Assembly: GCA_005281725.1 (NCBI GenBank)
Contig: SSBO01000009.1
Span: 2,779,536 to 2,843,535 of the forward strand
Reading direction: 5' to 3'
Length of the DNA stretch: 64,000 nt
Source: Wuchereria bancrofti
Lineage: Eukaryota > Nematoda > Chromadorea > Rhabditida > Onchocercidae
The position numbers were made by a program, and so were the translations under genes. The notes under the pieces are model-generated. The model saw nothing but the letters and a program-made list of their open reading frames with translations, ran no database searches and had not been told where the DNA came from. This document shows positions 12,701 through 27,700 of this stretch, piece by piece (position 1 is the stretch's first letter; every line of letters begins with the position of its first letter).

Positions 12701-15700
12701 ATTAATTTTGGTCAAATTTGTAGTTGAAATAAAATTAAAGTTAAGCGCAAACTCAGTCCAAAAGTTAAGAATGGTTGAATTCGTAATGGTTAGGAATTGA
12801 AGAGTTTAATCATGTTGATATGAGATAAAAATTGAGAATTCAGCTTGACGGACACAGTAACTTAATAAGATAACTTCTTTTCCTTTTTCTTTTAATCTGT
12901 GAATTTTATCTTTGATATTTGCAGCTCATGTAAAAGATTTCGAACAGAGAAATATAGTGGATGTGGAAGATGCTCGTGAATATCGACTTGAAGTTGATGC
13001 TTCAGCTCATCCACCAGTCTTCCTTACAAATGTTTGTCCTATGATTTCGAAGATTTTTTATATTGAAATAATTCGAGGCTTAAAAAGTTCAGAAGAATTC
13101 TATCTCATCTTTTTCTTTCAACTTGTGCATATTTGTCTCGATGTCAATTTGTATTCAGTAGCAGATTTTCATAGCTCATTTTTAGCTGTCAAATTGTCAC
13201 TGCAATCAAGAGCTTGGCAGTTCATATTTTGAAGCACGTATTGCACCCGTAAATGATCCTACATTGAAAGTAATTTGGCTGAAAGATGGACAACCTCTGC
13301 CAAATGCTAACAGAATCCAGGTATGCTTTAACTTTAAGTACTTAAGAATTTGTTTTGTAATACGAATCTGAATCAACTTAATACATGGAATACCATGCAC
13401 AAAATTTTCAATTTCAATGATTTAGACATTCAATAACTTTGGTTGCGTATCCTTAACACTGAATCCGACATATCCAGAAGACGAAGGCATTTATACTTGT
13501 GTTCTGAAGAATTTACGTGGCCAAGCTCAAAGTGCAGCCCAGCTCACTACAATGCACACTACCAATTTGCAGCTTGAATCTAAGCATGAGCAATCACTAG
13601 CTCAGATTGGATATCTTGAGGGACATCAGGTACATCACATTAAGAAAGTTTACTTAGTTTGTATTTTTAAGCTCAAAATCAAATCCCACACTTTTGCAAT
13701 TTCATTTTTTAAAGTTAATATGTTCTTTTTTAGGAATTTTTTTAGGGACTTATAATTTGTAAAAATTTTAATTCCTGAATATTTGCATGAATATTTTTGA
13801 TCTATTCCCAAAAAATTTTATATTTTATAAATCTTTGTTGATTTTGTTTTCATTTTTAACTATTTTAGGTTCACATTGGGCCACCATCCGTGGAAAGACC
13901 CGAAGAATTTAACAGTATGGAGCAACCACGTTTTGCGCGTCAATTAGAAAGCCATATTGAAGTAAATGAAAATGAACCAGTGCATTTCGAAGCACGGATC
14001 CAACCCGCAAGTGACGTGAAAATGGTTGTTGAATGGTAATTTCACGCTGTTAATCTGAAGTTCTGATTAAATTGCACTAGTAGTGTATTATTTGGAAGTA
14101 TGTTCTTTAGAGTGTGTTCTTTTTAGCACAACCAGCTGCACCTTCTATGAACTGGTACTAATCTCAAAATAATTATAAAGTTCTTAAAAAATTGAAATTT
14201 CATAAAAATGAGTTTTTCATGAAATTAAATTTGTGTTAATTCAGGGCTGTCGGTAAAAATTTTTTTAACGACGTTAACAAATATTTCAGATATATCATTA
14301 AAAATTATGTGTTGCATTTATTTTCATTTGATTACAAATTATAAATGAAGTCCCATCTATTCATTTTATTTTCAGAATTCTGCCGTTCCACTGAGCTTTT
14401 CAGTTTATGTTTTACAACATGTTTTTGTGGACAGTAAAAAAGTGAGCTTTTTCAGGTACCACAATGGCGCACCTTTACCAGCAGCACACAGACTGAGACC
14501 AATGTTCGATTTTGGTTATGCTGCTCTGGATATCCTGTATGCGTTCCCTGAGGATTCTGGGATCTACACATTAATTGCCAGGAATGAACTAGGTGAAGTG
14601 CAATCAAACCTCGAATTGATCGTCAATTCGGAGAAATCTCTTTATCTGGATGCCCATCATCCGGAAGGTAATAAGACTTTGGCAGTTTTTTGGGAAAGGA
14701 AATGCTTTAAATTACCCATAAGCCTAAACATTTCTCCTTGAATTTAAATTAACTTGTGAATGATTTTCTAATTACTTTGAAGGGCTCGATCGGATTCAGG
14801 AGTTGGAACAAAGTCGCATTCGTCCACTGGAATATCCAGCTGACCGTGAATGTGATCATGAGCCTCGATTCATCGGTGAATTGCATGATTTGGAGTTGAA
14901 CGAAAACGAAAATATTCACTTTGCTTTGAAGGTGTGTACATTTTGATACTTGATGAAGTCTGAATCTTTTCAAATGCTAAATTTTAAATGTGTTAAACTT
15001 TCATTTAAGTTGGAACCGATGAATGATCCTACGATGAAAGTAGAGTGGTACGTTGATGGACGTCCACTTTTGATTAGTTCTCGTGTCCGAACTCAATATG
15101 AATTCGGTTTTATAACGGTTGATATTCGTGGGGCTATTCCGGAAGATTCTGGAATTTATGCCATAAAAGCAACAAATGCACTGGGTGAAGGGACAAAGGA
15201 GTGTAGAGTAACCGTAAAACGTTAGTTTTTCAAATTTTCCTGATAAAAAATGGCGGAAATGATAGTAGAAACTTTGGAATTAATTCATTTTGCAGACTGG
15301 AAAAATTAAATTGATCAGAAACGAATTTATTTGTAGCACATGCAACTATACTTTCTGAGACGCAACATCAAGAAAGTTTGGGCAAAATCCATCAAATCGA
15401 GAATTTACATAAGTATGGTCGACAGGAAGTGGAGGATAAAGGTCCCCAGGTAAGTGAATTTCAATTTTCAGAGTAACCTCTCACGATATGATTTCAAAAA
15501 AAAACATTACGTTTGATAATATCTTTAATGTCTACAAATGAAATTACATGCCTTATTCTTGTAACGAGTTGTTATAAAAATTTGAGCGATTTCTTTTTCA
15601 ACAAATATTTTTTGGTAAATTTATACCTTATTTCCAATGACGTATTCAATAAAGATCTTACACCTTATGAATTTTTTCGAAACCATATGAAGTAATGGTC

Positions 15701-18700
15701 CGAGCTTTAATATGTCCATATAAACTTGTAATTAATAACTGAAAATTTGTTATATAGGAACCGCCATGCTTCACAAAGCCATTACCTGGCGATATTGGTG
15801 AAGTGGAAGAGGGAGAGCCACTTCATCTGGAATGTCAAATAACTCCAGTAAATGATAACACATTACATATTAGCTGGTTAAAGGATGGGAAGCCAATTCC
15901 CACAGGTTACTTTTAATTCATTTTCATCATAGTCTTTGGCATCTGATTCCTTTAGATGCTAACAAAAATTTTTCGTATTACGAATGACTTTATAAAAGAT
16001 TCTTGTATAGGACACAGATTCCGTACCTTCCATGATTTTGGTTTCGTTTCTTTGGATATTTTGGATGTCTATGCTGAGGATTCGGGAACATACACGTGTG
16101 TTGCAAAAAATGCGCTAGGACAAGCGAACTCATCTATTACTTTCACATGCAAGGGTATCTTTTTTTTTGTTTTTGCCGTTCATATTTTGCATGGTTATCG
16201 TTTCTAGACAGATAATCTTTAGATAAAGAACGGATTCTTGGTCAAACACAACATCCGAGCAGTGTTGCTAAAATTCAGGAAATCGAAGCACCAAAACCGG
16301 TTCCACAAGAAGTTCCGGATGTAATAAAGGAAGTAAGTGCATTCACTCTCAATTTGCTATTCAGTGTGGAGAATATATTTAGTAATAAAAGTTTGTTATG
16401 AATCATTAATTCAGATCCAAGTCTTTTTTTGTAGTTAGGTAACGCTTCAACCAGAAATCAACCTTAAGCTTTCCCAGCTGATTTCTGTTTAAAATCATTT
16501 TTGTACAACCCGAGATTGTCATGATCTTTGATATCGGAAACTTTTTCACTAAATCTATAGAACAGATGTTTTGTCGAATTTAATTAAAGTTACAAGTAAA
16601 GAAGAGAAGAAATTCTTATAGGCACCAAAATTCATCAAGCATATTGGTATCGGTGAAATGATATATGTTACTGAAGGTGACAATGTTTACCTGGGAGCAC
16701 AAATTACTCCTGTTGATGACAATTCCTTAACGGTCTATCTTCTTTTGTCGATTTGTTTGTATTTCAATTTTTTATTATTAACTAAGCTTCTAGTTTGTCA
16801 AGTGTGGGCAAAAATGCTGTGATCCACAGAGACAACTTTGCAGAAAGTTCTTTCAATTTTTGGAGAAGTTTTGAGCATTCTTTCTTTTTGTTTAGTATGA
16901 ATGGCTTTTAAATGGCAGGCCGTTAATGAAAGCACACCGCTTTGTGCTTACTCATGATTTCGGGTTTATTGCACTCAATATTTTGTATATGTATCCAGAA
17001 GATAGTGGTACTTATACTCTGGTTGTGAAAAATGCAGCTGGTGAAGCACAATCTGTTGCTGATATTGACTGTAAAGCTAAAGGAAGCATGGTTTGTATTT
17101 TTGTATCTTAAAACATAGGTTCTGTTCAGGAATTTCTTTTTTGGTCCTTGTTAATCATCTGGTTATAGAAAATACCAAAGGAAATTTTTTCACTCAGTAT
17201 GTCCAATAAATTGCTCAAGTGTTCATTCGCAATACACTCCAATAAACAAAACTGATTGCTTATTTTGGCTAGCTTGAAATTTTTAAGTTCGTTCACGCTG
17301 AACTACTTTCTTAATTTTTCAGATAACTGAATCCTTTCATCCTAATTCAGTACAACGTATTCGTGAACTAGAAATGCCGTTACAATCACCGGATGAACGT
17401 CCGGAAGCACCTCGAATGGCACCACGGATTGTACGAACTCTACCGCCACAACTGGATAATATACATGAAAGTCAAACACTCCACTTAGAGGCACAAATTC
17501 TACCTGTCGATGATAATCAACTCAAGGTAAGTTATGTAGCTTTACAAGCAGAGCAGTGCCAAAATAAACTATCGATTATTTGCGTAAATCTATTTTGCTA
17601 ACGAAAAACATAGACTTAAGCCGGAAATGCAAAAAGCCTGTGTACTACACAAGAATAGTGTAATGGCAGTTTAGGATATAATCGAGATGTTCTTGAAGCC
17701 AATCGGATAAACTGTTATTCTGATTCTCACATCTGTGTTGAGCATTTACTTCCAAAAAAGTAACCAAGTAGAAATTTTTGTGAGCCTTCCAAACATGAAA
17801 AATAAAATGTTTAGGTTGAATGGCTTCATAACGGACATCCATTGAAAGCTGGTAGCCGTTATCGCCTGATGAATGATTTCGGCTTCGTATCTCTGGACAT
17901 TGATTATGTTATCGCAGAAGATGCTGGAATGTATACATTGCTTGTTACAAATCCTGAAGGTGATTTCTCGTTTACTTTAATTATTGTTTCAAGAAGCAGC
18001 ACTTATATTCTTATGCGTAACAGTGCTTATTCTAAATAGGTAGAAATAGCAAAAAATGATTCATAATTGGAATCAGGATCGGCTTAAGTTGGGAATAAGT
18101 AAGTAAAAAAACAAAGTAATTGCTCGAAAAAATCAAAGCCTCCGAATATATCTGGATTGTAAAATTTTTATTAAATATTTTTTAAGTGCTTTATATGAAC
18201 AAAATAGTAATTTTGGGTGCTTTATATAAATAAGTTAATTTAAATGAACGTCCTGGTTATGTATGATGGATATGAAAATATTCTAATTTTCCATTGTAGG
18301 TCGTGCTGAGACAAGCACAGAATTTGATGTGGAACTATTGAAAAATATTTATTTGGACACCGAACACCCTGAAAGCTTACGACGGATCCAGGAAATTGAA
18401 GCAATACAACCAGCAAAACCATCTGAAGAAGAATTAATGCCTGAAAAGCCATCTTTCACTCAGCAATTGAGCGGTCCTAAAGAAGTTCTTAGGGAAGGAC
18501 AATCAGTGCACATGGATTGCATGGTACAACCAATTAATGACCCTAATTTAAAGGTATTATTATCTTTTAATTGGGAAAAATTTGCATGAGTTGTCACATC
18601 AAATCAGCTAAACTTAATTGCTTACATTGTTCACTGCTTGATGTATCTGTCATATTTCAAAAGTTTCTCCATTTTTCTTGCAGTCAATAAAAAGATCTCT

Positions 18701-21700
18701 CATGTTTTTAAATGGAAATTCTAGATTTACTTACTCTGAAACACCAAGAAATCTCGATGAAAGATTTTCATCTTCGTATATTTTACAGATTGAATGGTTC
18801 CTTAATGGTTATCCAATTATGTTTGGATCACGTATTCGAACTATGCATGACTTCGGCTACGTAGGCCTTGAGTTCCTGCATATTCATCCTGAAGATTCGG
18901 GTACTTACACATGCAAAGCTAGCAATGCAGCTGGTGAAGCAACTACTGAATTTTTCATCGAATGCAAACGTAAATATTACTGGAATTAGTGGTACTATAT
19001 GAGTGGAAGTGCAACAGACGTATTTTGCTTGCTTTTTTCATTGATGCAGCAATATGATATAAATTTTGTTTTTACTTTCAACAGGAATTTTTCTTTTATA
19101 ACAGACTTAGCAACATGCTCGTGGCTTTATTTTGCAGCACGAAGAAATATCTATCTTGATACTCAGCATGCAGAATCATGGGCGAAAATCCAGGAGATAG
19201 AAAATTATGAACCACCACGTGAACCATCGCCTGAACTTTCGTTTCCACCACCAACTTTCACTGTACCCTTACAAGTAAGCTTTTGTTACATTCAGCAGAG
19301 TATTATCGCAGTTTGAATTCTCCTTATAATAAAAAATTTTATGAAAATCCTAATGCCTATGATCTCTTGTAGAATTTCGATGGTATCTTTGATGGTGAAA
19401 GTGTTAGATTAGAATGCAGACTGCAACCAGTTAACGATCCAACACTGAAAGTATATTGGACCAAAAATGGATTACCGTTGCCGGAAGGTAGGTGATCCAA
19501 TTTGGTGGATTATATAATTAACAAACTCTAAATATATGCCAATTCTGAAAGCCTAAAGTAAATAAAATTCTTTTGAACAGCCAACATGAAAAAGATTATA
19601 TTGTAAGTTCTCAGTTTCCACTTTCTGTAAATGATGAAATTGTAGCGTTATTATTTAGGAAACCAATTGTTGGTTAACGATTTGGTTCATTTGCAACCTT
19701 TCTTACTATCGATTTCACTCGTCTAAGTTTTCTTCTGCGTTAAAATTAAATTATGCTTTCAGGAAGTCGTTTCATGCCCGCACGTAATCTGGATTATGTG
19801 ACTTTGGATCTGTTGGCTGTGTATGGCGAAGATTCCGGAATGTATTCATGCCGAGCAGTTAGTGAATTTGGAGAAGCAACAACTTCGTGTACCGTGACAT
19901 GCCAACGTTAGTTACTGTATATGTGTGTAGAATACTTGCTTAATTTGTTGGACCCATATCTGAATGCACTGAGAAATGTACATTTAGCGACGGAATCACT
20001 GCTTTTGGATACTCAGCATCAAGAGTCTTGGAATCAAATTCAAGATATAGAAAACCGTCGTCCCCAAGAACCAATTTATCTTGAACCTGAAAAAATGAAG
20101 CCAAGATTTGTGGTGGCTTTGCCTGCGCAAATTGGTGAATTCAGTGAAGGCGAACCCATTCATCTGGAAGGACAGGTTGGTTTCATTAAAATTTAATTTC
20201 AGTAGATCCCTTTATGAGAAGACGTTTATTCGTTTGAGAAGTGGCACATCTTCATCGATGAAATCAGTTTTAAAAGATAGAATGTTTAGCTTTTGTTAGT
20301 GGTTAAAATTTCCTTTGTTAATAAATGACTGCTGTTTTTCCTCTATACACTTAAATCAACTAACTTAAATTTCATTTGAGTAGGAATATGTATTTCTGTC
20401 TGGAATTTCTAGTGAATATTTTATTAATCACTTTTTTAAAACCACCGATTTTGACGAATTGATCGGTCTGAATGGTGCGCCTAGAATTTTGTTTCAGCTT
20501 AGCATTTTTCAGATAGAGCCTACGAGCGATAATGAACTCACGGTAGAGTGGTATCGAAATGGTCAGCCGCTCGCAAATGGACATCGTTTCCGGAAAACGC
20601 ACGATTTTGGATATGTTTCGTTGGACATTCTCTATGCTTTTCCTGAAGATAGTGGTGAATGGACATGCGTAGTCAGTAATAGTTTGGGTAGGTTTTTGCT
20701 TTTTCGATGTTTATTAAATAATATTTACAATTTAAAAGTCTGCAGTTCTGAGAACTCTTCAATTTGAAGTTTTTGATACCTATTTTCTTTATTAATGATC
20801 GTTACTTAAACCCCGGTTTCGAATGGATCATGCTTAACTTAGTTATAAGTAAAGAATGCTAAATTCAGGAGATGCACAGTCAACAGTAGCATTTAAAATT
20901 ATCGGCAAGAAAGTAATCAACAGTGAAAGCCAACATCCAGAAAGTTTACAAAGAATTCGAGAAATCGAAGCACCAAAAGAATTAGCACCAGAACCACCGG
21001 AATTAAAGCCTTTGGCACCTCAGTTCATACAACCAATGGAAGCCATCGAAAGGATCGAAGGCCAACCAGCGCACTTTGAAACGAGGTTTTACTTTTTATT
21101 GTACTGTATTAAATCGTTAAATTTAAATGTATATTAAAATCTGAAGAATTCTGATTACAAGAAAAAGCTTCTAGCATCGCTCTGCTAACTTCTACAATAA
21201 AATATTCATCTGCTTTTTACTAATTCGCAAAATTTTAATTTAGGTTTTGTTTTGATGATCGTCAATTTCCGTGTGTATAGACAAATCTGTTTTTTTTATC
21301 TTAATCTTTGCTCACAAAAACTTTCCATTGTTCTACATTCTAGGGTAACACCAATTAACGATCCAAAGATGAGAATACAGTGGTTCAAAGATGGTGTTCC
21401 TCTATTGAACAGTAATCGGTTCCATCATACATCTGATTTTGGATTTATCGGACTGGATATTTCATATACTGTTCCGGAAGATGCTGGTATATATACGGTT
21501 GTAGCAACAAACGAACAAGGACAAGACCAAGTAGAAGGGCAGCTTTATGTTGAGACCAGATCAGGTTTGAGATGCAATTTTAATGAAACTTCCAGAAAAA
21601 AGAAGAATCAAAAAGTATAGATTATGATATTCGAGGTGAAAAGTTCAAATTTTTTCAATTTGCATGAAAATTATATTGTTTTCAGCCATTCTTGGCGATA

Positions 21701-24700
21701 CACAACATGAGAGTAGCTGGCAAAAGATCCAGGTATTGGAACAGCCGAAAAAAGGGCCTGAAGAGGCTCCAGAATCTATTCATGGACTACCTCATTTTAC
21801 TCGGCAATTAAACTCTAATGAAAATCTTATTGAGGGGCAACCAGCGCACTTCGAGGCACAATATGAACCGATTAATGATCCACAGCTAGCAATTTTGTGG
21901 TAGGTTTTGAAGAGGGATATGGGAGTAATTTTTAAATTTGTATTATTAAGACAATTGATGCAATGTTATTTTCTTTATTCTGAAAGATCCCGATGTTTAT
22001 CCAAAGATTTTTTTTTTTTTGAAAATTTTATTTCTGTGGAAGTCTGTGAAAATTTTGATCATCCAAAGCCGAATATTCTGGATGCAAACGACTGTAAATT
22101 AAGGAGATACATAGCTAAATTTTTGTGAATTTTGAATTTAATTGTTAAAAAATCTTAACTCTTTTGTAGGTTTCATAATGGTCGTCCATTAGCTGCTGGT
22201 AGCCGTATTTCAATGAGAAACGAATTTGGTTTGGTAACCCTCGACATACATTATGTTTTGCCGGAAGATATAGGTGAATTCCTTTGCTTGGCAAGAAATG
22301 CAATGGGTGAGGATCGAACATCTGGGAATTTGCAATGCCAGACTCGAGCAAGTATCCTTGCGGAAGTACAACATCCAGAAAGCTGGAAACGAATTCAAGT
22401 AGGGCAAGCTATTCCAATAAATTATTTCTTCACTGAAAGATTCTGGCCATTATTTCTTTTCATCCTATAAAGCTATTTTAGGAAATCGAAGCGCCGAAAG
22501 TTGTTCGAACTGCTCCAGAATCAACAGTTTATGCAAAACCTACTTTTACACAACCCTTGAAAAGTATGGCTGATGTACCGGAAGGGAGTGCTATTCTTCT
22601 GGAAGCAAGGATTATACCTGTTAATGACCCTAAACTACAAATTCAATGGTAAATTTTGCTATTTTTTTCAAATTAGGTGCCAATTTTGTGAAATTTTCCA
22701 AGAAGAAAAAGGGCGCGAAATACGAACATGCCTTCATAAATTCCATTCTTGAAAGCTTATTCAGAGAAGTCGGAAGTTCTAAATTTCAACCTTAAAGAAA
22801 TCTTTAGGTTCCATAATGATGCTCCGTTGCAACAGAGTAGTTGGCATACAATGACCAATGATTTTGGATGTGTCACTTTGCGCATCTCACCCGTTTATTC
22901 GCATCACTCTGGTGTCTACTCATGTAAAGCAGTAAATGAACAAGGAGCAGCTATAACAAGCGCAAATATCGCTGTTCTGGGTATTTGTTTTAAGCTTGCA
23001 CTTCAGCTTTTTTATAGAATACATCCCGCTTAAACTCGGAATCTCCATTTCAGGTGCGGATAGTTTGGTGGTAGATACTCAGCATCCAGATTCTTTGAAA
23101 AGAATCCAAGAATTGGAGTCGATTGATAAAAACATGCGCTTGGAAGTACCCGAACCGGAGTTCGGCAAACCAAATTGGATCAAAGCTTTTGACAACATTG
23201 ATAACTTGCAAGAGGGTGAAATTGTTCACTTGGTTGGATGTGTAGAACCAGTTGGTGATCCCCACTTGAAGATCGAATGGTACCTGAATGGCGCTCCTTT
23301 GAAGAATTGTAAATTTGTTAAAATTTGTTTATTGTTCCTTTTTCACTCCTTCATTTTGAAATGTTAGCTCTACTTTTAAATTTTATAAGAAAAAGAAGTT
23401 GAAAGATTTAAGGTGTTTGCCATTGCTCATCTTCCTTGATTTTTTCGGCCCACCTTACGATCGTTTTTATTACATTTTGAAAATTTACAGCAAATCGCTA
23501 TCGTCATGAAAATGATTTTGGAAATATCACGTTAACAGTGGTTCATGTTCTTCCGGAAGATTCTGGAGTATATACATGCAAAGCAATAAATAAGCAGGGT
23601 GAAGCTACTACCAGTGCTACAGTGAAAGTTGCTGGTTAGTTTTAAATGTTTCGGTTTCATTAAACTTTGCAGCACCATTTTTTTGCTGTAAATACAAATG
23701 GATTTATTTGTTTCTCTGTTACAAATGCAATGAAAAACAATTTGTTTATTTCTAGGTTATGAATCAATAGTGCGTGATGCTCAACATCCAATATCCTGGG
23801 AAAAGATCCAGATCCTTGAAACACCGGTAGTAATTGAAGAAATTGAGGAAATGATAGAAAAGGAGAAACCGCGCTTTCTCACACAACTCGAATCGGCAAC
23901 TGATATTCCTGAAGGCGCAGTCGTGCACCTGGAAGCAACATTTCAACCTGCTCGTGATCCTGATCTTAAGGTTTCCTTTTATTTCCATTTTTGTGCGTCA
24001 AAGAAAAAAACATCAAACCTGAAATTTTACCGTTAAATTTGTTATGCTTAGATTTTGGGTTAATGTTACGCTGTCGATTTACGATAAAATTTTTGCATGA
24101 ATTTGAAAAGTAGATTTACTGACACAAGCATTCATCATTTAATGAACATTACAGAATAGATCTGATTGAGTTTCAATAATTCTTCTTTGAAGGTAGTCTG
24201 GCTACGTAATGGGCAACCGCTTGGTGCCAGTCAGCTGATAAAAACAAGAAGCGAACTGGGCTGGGCAGCTTTGGATATTGGTGGTGTTAATCCCGATCAT
24301 AATGGTGTCTATACACTTAAGATTATAAACAGCGAAGGAGAAGCAGCTTCATCTGCATCTATTAAGGTTATTTGCAAAGTTCGATCCGAAAGATTTTCAG
24401 ATGCTAAATTTATTTATTCTATTATTATTTACTCGCATCACATGCATACTGTTAACATCTAATTACAATTACTTCGTTTTCTGTAGTCATATTTCTAACA
24501 CAAATTGTTGTTATGGATAAAATATTTAATTTAGGTGGCTGGTATTGGTGACATTTTATTGGATACTACGCATGAAGAGTCGTGGCGTAGAATCCAAGAA
24601 ATTGAAGCACCAAAGGAAAAGACACCTGGTATGGTATAAGTTTTGGTTCTTTCTCTGGACCTCGAAATTCCTTATGGATAGCTATCAACTCTTTTGACAC

Positions 24701-27700
24701 TAAAATACATGAACTTTTTTCTTCCTTGAAATACGTGAACATATTTACTTAAATGCTTAAATACATTTGCATGGTCTAAAATTTCTGTGAATTCTCAGCT
24801 TAACAATAGCATTTCATTTTTGGTGACTTGTGGCATTGCAGAACCACCACCACCGGTTTATGACACTCCATCATTTCATGAGCAAATTTCTGATGTTGAA
24901 TGCGGTGAAGGTGAACCATCACACTTCGAGGCTGTCATTATACCAACTAATGATCCCAATTTGCAAGTTACTTGGTTTCGCAATGGACAGCCATTGGCAC
25001 ATGGCTCGAAATATGCTATTTCACGGGACTTCGGCTTTTGCACTTTGGATATCAGCTATACATATCCTGAAGACCAAGTATTACTTATATCTTAGTGATC
25101 AAGTATGAGTCACTTTTTCAAACACTAACAGGGTAAAATTGAAGCGAGAGCGGAGCATGATTAGTTATTCCGCTCCTGACAAAGACATTACTTGTTGTTT
25201 TATTAAAAATGATTTAGTTTTTTGGAAGTGGAAGATTTTTTTTTTCAAATTTATTATTTCTACATTTAATTTTTACGAAATTTAGGGTGTATATCAGTTA
25301 CGTTTAACAAATGAAAATGGGGAAGCAGTTTCTAGTGCTACACTGAAGTGTCATCCAAAGGAGGCAATATATGGGGATACCCAGCATGTGGAGTCATGGA
25401 TACGAATACAGGTTATACCGACAAACATATCATTTGCAGTTTTTCTGAATTTCAGTTTTTTGTAATAAGCTGCTGAATGCATGTTATGAAGCTCTGAATT
25501 CAGGAACTAGAAGCACCGAAAGCACCGAAGCCAGAAATGCCGCCACCTCCTAAAATATTACCTCGATTCCTCACAAATATCCAAAGCCCCGGCGGCGATT
25601 TATATGAAGGACAGCCAGCCCACTTTGAAGCTACTGTAGAACCAATAGATGACCCTGATCTCAAAATACAGTGGTGAGTACCTTTCAGTATTATTTTGGT
25701 ATCTGTAAGCAGTATGTTAGTATTTTTGTTTTCCTGATACTTTCTATTTATATGGAATTCAATCGTTCTGCCACTTAGATTGCATTTGTTTGTTCTGTCT
25801 ATTTAGGTTCTTGAATGGAAACCCGATATCAGCAAGCTCAAGAGTAAAGATGATTAACGATTTTGGTTGGATTATTATGGACATAAATGCAACAGAGTCA
25901 CGGGACAGTGGCGAATGGACATGTGTCGTGTCAAATGAAGTCGGCGAAGCGAAAAGTTCTGCATCCATTAATGTTTTAAGCAAAGAAAGCATCGTTTCTG
26001 ATTCAATGCAACCGCAAAGTCTTGAAAGAATTATGGAAATGGAAGCTGAAAAACCAGTTCCTGATGAAATTCCACCGAAAGTTAGTTTTAGAGTATTGAT
26101 TATTAATCAGTGAAAAGTTAAATAGCAGAAGAATCATAAATGTCTATTTTGCAAGCACACGTTGTGGATACTTCATTGAAAAAGCTGGAAAAAAATTCAT
26201 TCATTTTGATTTTAAACATTTAAGAAAAGGTGTTCTCCGCAAACTTTTACTTTCATTGGTTTATTGTAAATTTGGTATAAATGAAATTAAAATTCAATTT
26301 AACCCTATAGTTTGAAATAACCATACAAAAACATGATGGACAGATAGTGTAAGATTAGGCTAGTTAATAGGTTAACTATATATTACCTCTTCACCATCGT
26401 CTCCTTTTTCACCAGTAGGTCACGTTCTCTTGGTGTCTTCAAGATCTGGTAAACCAGATTCACCTGCATCACCTTGGTACTATGATCATCAAAAGCAGGA
26501 ACCTTTTGTACCTGGAATTTTTACAACTTGTTCCGAATCAATACCTGGTTCTCCTTGTCGTCCCTTTTTATCCAGGTGCTCCATTTGCGCCCATCTTTTT
26601 AAATCTAACATTGCAGAAACAAATTTTTGATTCGTATAAAGTTTGGAACATATTGTGATCATAAATAAGACTAAGTAAATTTAATTTGTTAAATCCTGGA
26701 GAACCAATCATAAAAGGGATTTAGAGTGAAAAATATCAAACAATTGAAAAGCTAATTTTAATTTGCCTTGGAACACCTCGTTGAATGTCGCGACCATTTG
26801 CACCGTTTGGACCACGAGTATCTTCTCGAGATTCAGGATAACCTGGTTACAATAAAAACATGTCTCGTACTGCTGCGACTGTCCTCATACGTCTTGCATA
26901 TCTGCATCATTCAGAGCATGCTAAATTGGTGACATTTAATTACAAGGAATTAATTATGGATCTTATTTCAACCTAGAAATCTTCAAGGGTTCCTTATTTT
27001 CAGATATTCGACCCACCTCAAATTACTGTTCATCTACAGAAGCCAGAAGATCTTACTGAAGGTGACAGCACTCATTTAGAAGCTCAATTCACACCGGTTG
27101 ATGATCCAAGTCTCAAAGTAGAATGGTTCCGTGATGCTAAACCCTTGTTTCATGCAAATCGATATAAAATGGTTCAAGACTTTGGCTTTGCAGTACTTGA
27201 TATCCTGCATCTCTTTGCACAGGTTTTTCCGACCGTTTATCATAAATTTGGATACTTAGTACTTGAATTTCCACTGCACAAAAATAGTGAAACAGATTTA
27301 CATTGTTATTCTGCGCATACAATTTAAATTTGTTTCAAACTTGAAACTTGACGTAAAGTGCTGTCTTCCCCAATTTTTTTCTTTAAATTGATAGTTGTAT
27401 TTATGTCATCTTCTTCCTCTGCTATGATTGATATTTAAAAATAATGGAATGTAGGCTAGTTTTGGAATAATTGCTGTTGTTGTTTCAGGATGCTGGTGAG
27501 TACACTGTAAAAGTTACTAATTCTGCAGGTGAAGCGATTTCATCAACCGTTTTAGAAATTGCATCAAAAGAGGCTCTTTTACTGCAACCTCAGGTGATTT
27601 AGAGATTTGTTTTCAATTGTTTATGATAAGAAGATCCAATAAGCTTTTAATGGAATTGTATAAACTGGAAAGTGGGATTTTGCAAAAATTCACTAATCAT

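Noticed and set aside
26430..26630. Plus-strand ORF in a kettin intron with Pro/Ser/Gly
   Set aside because: It is the antisense shadow of the collagen relic; no splice sites in a suitable phase join it to kettin.
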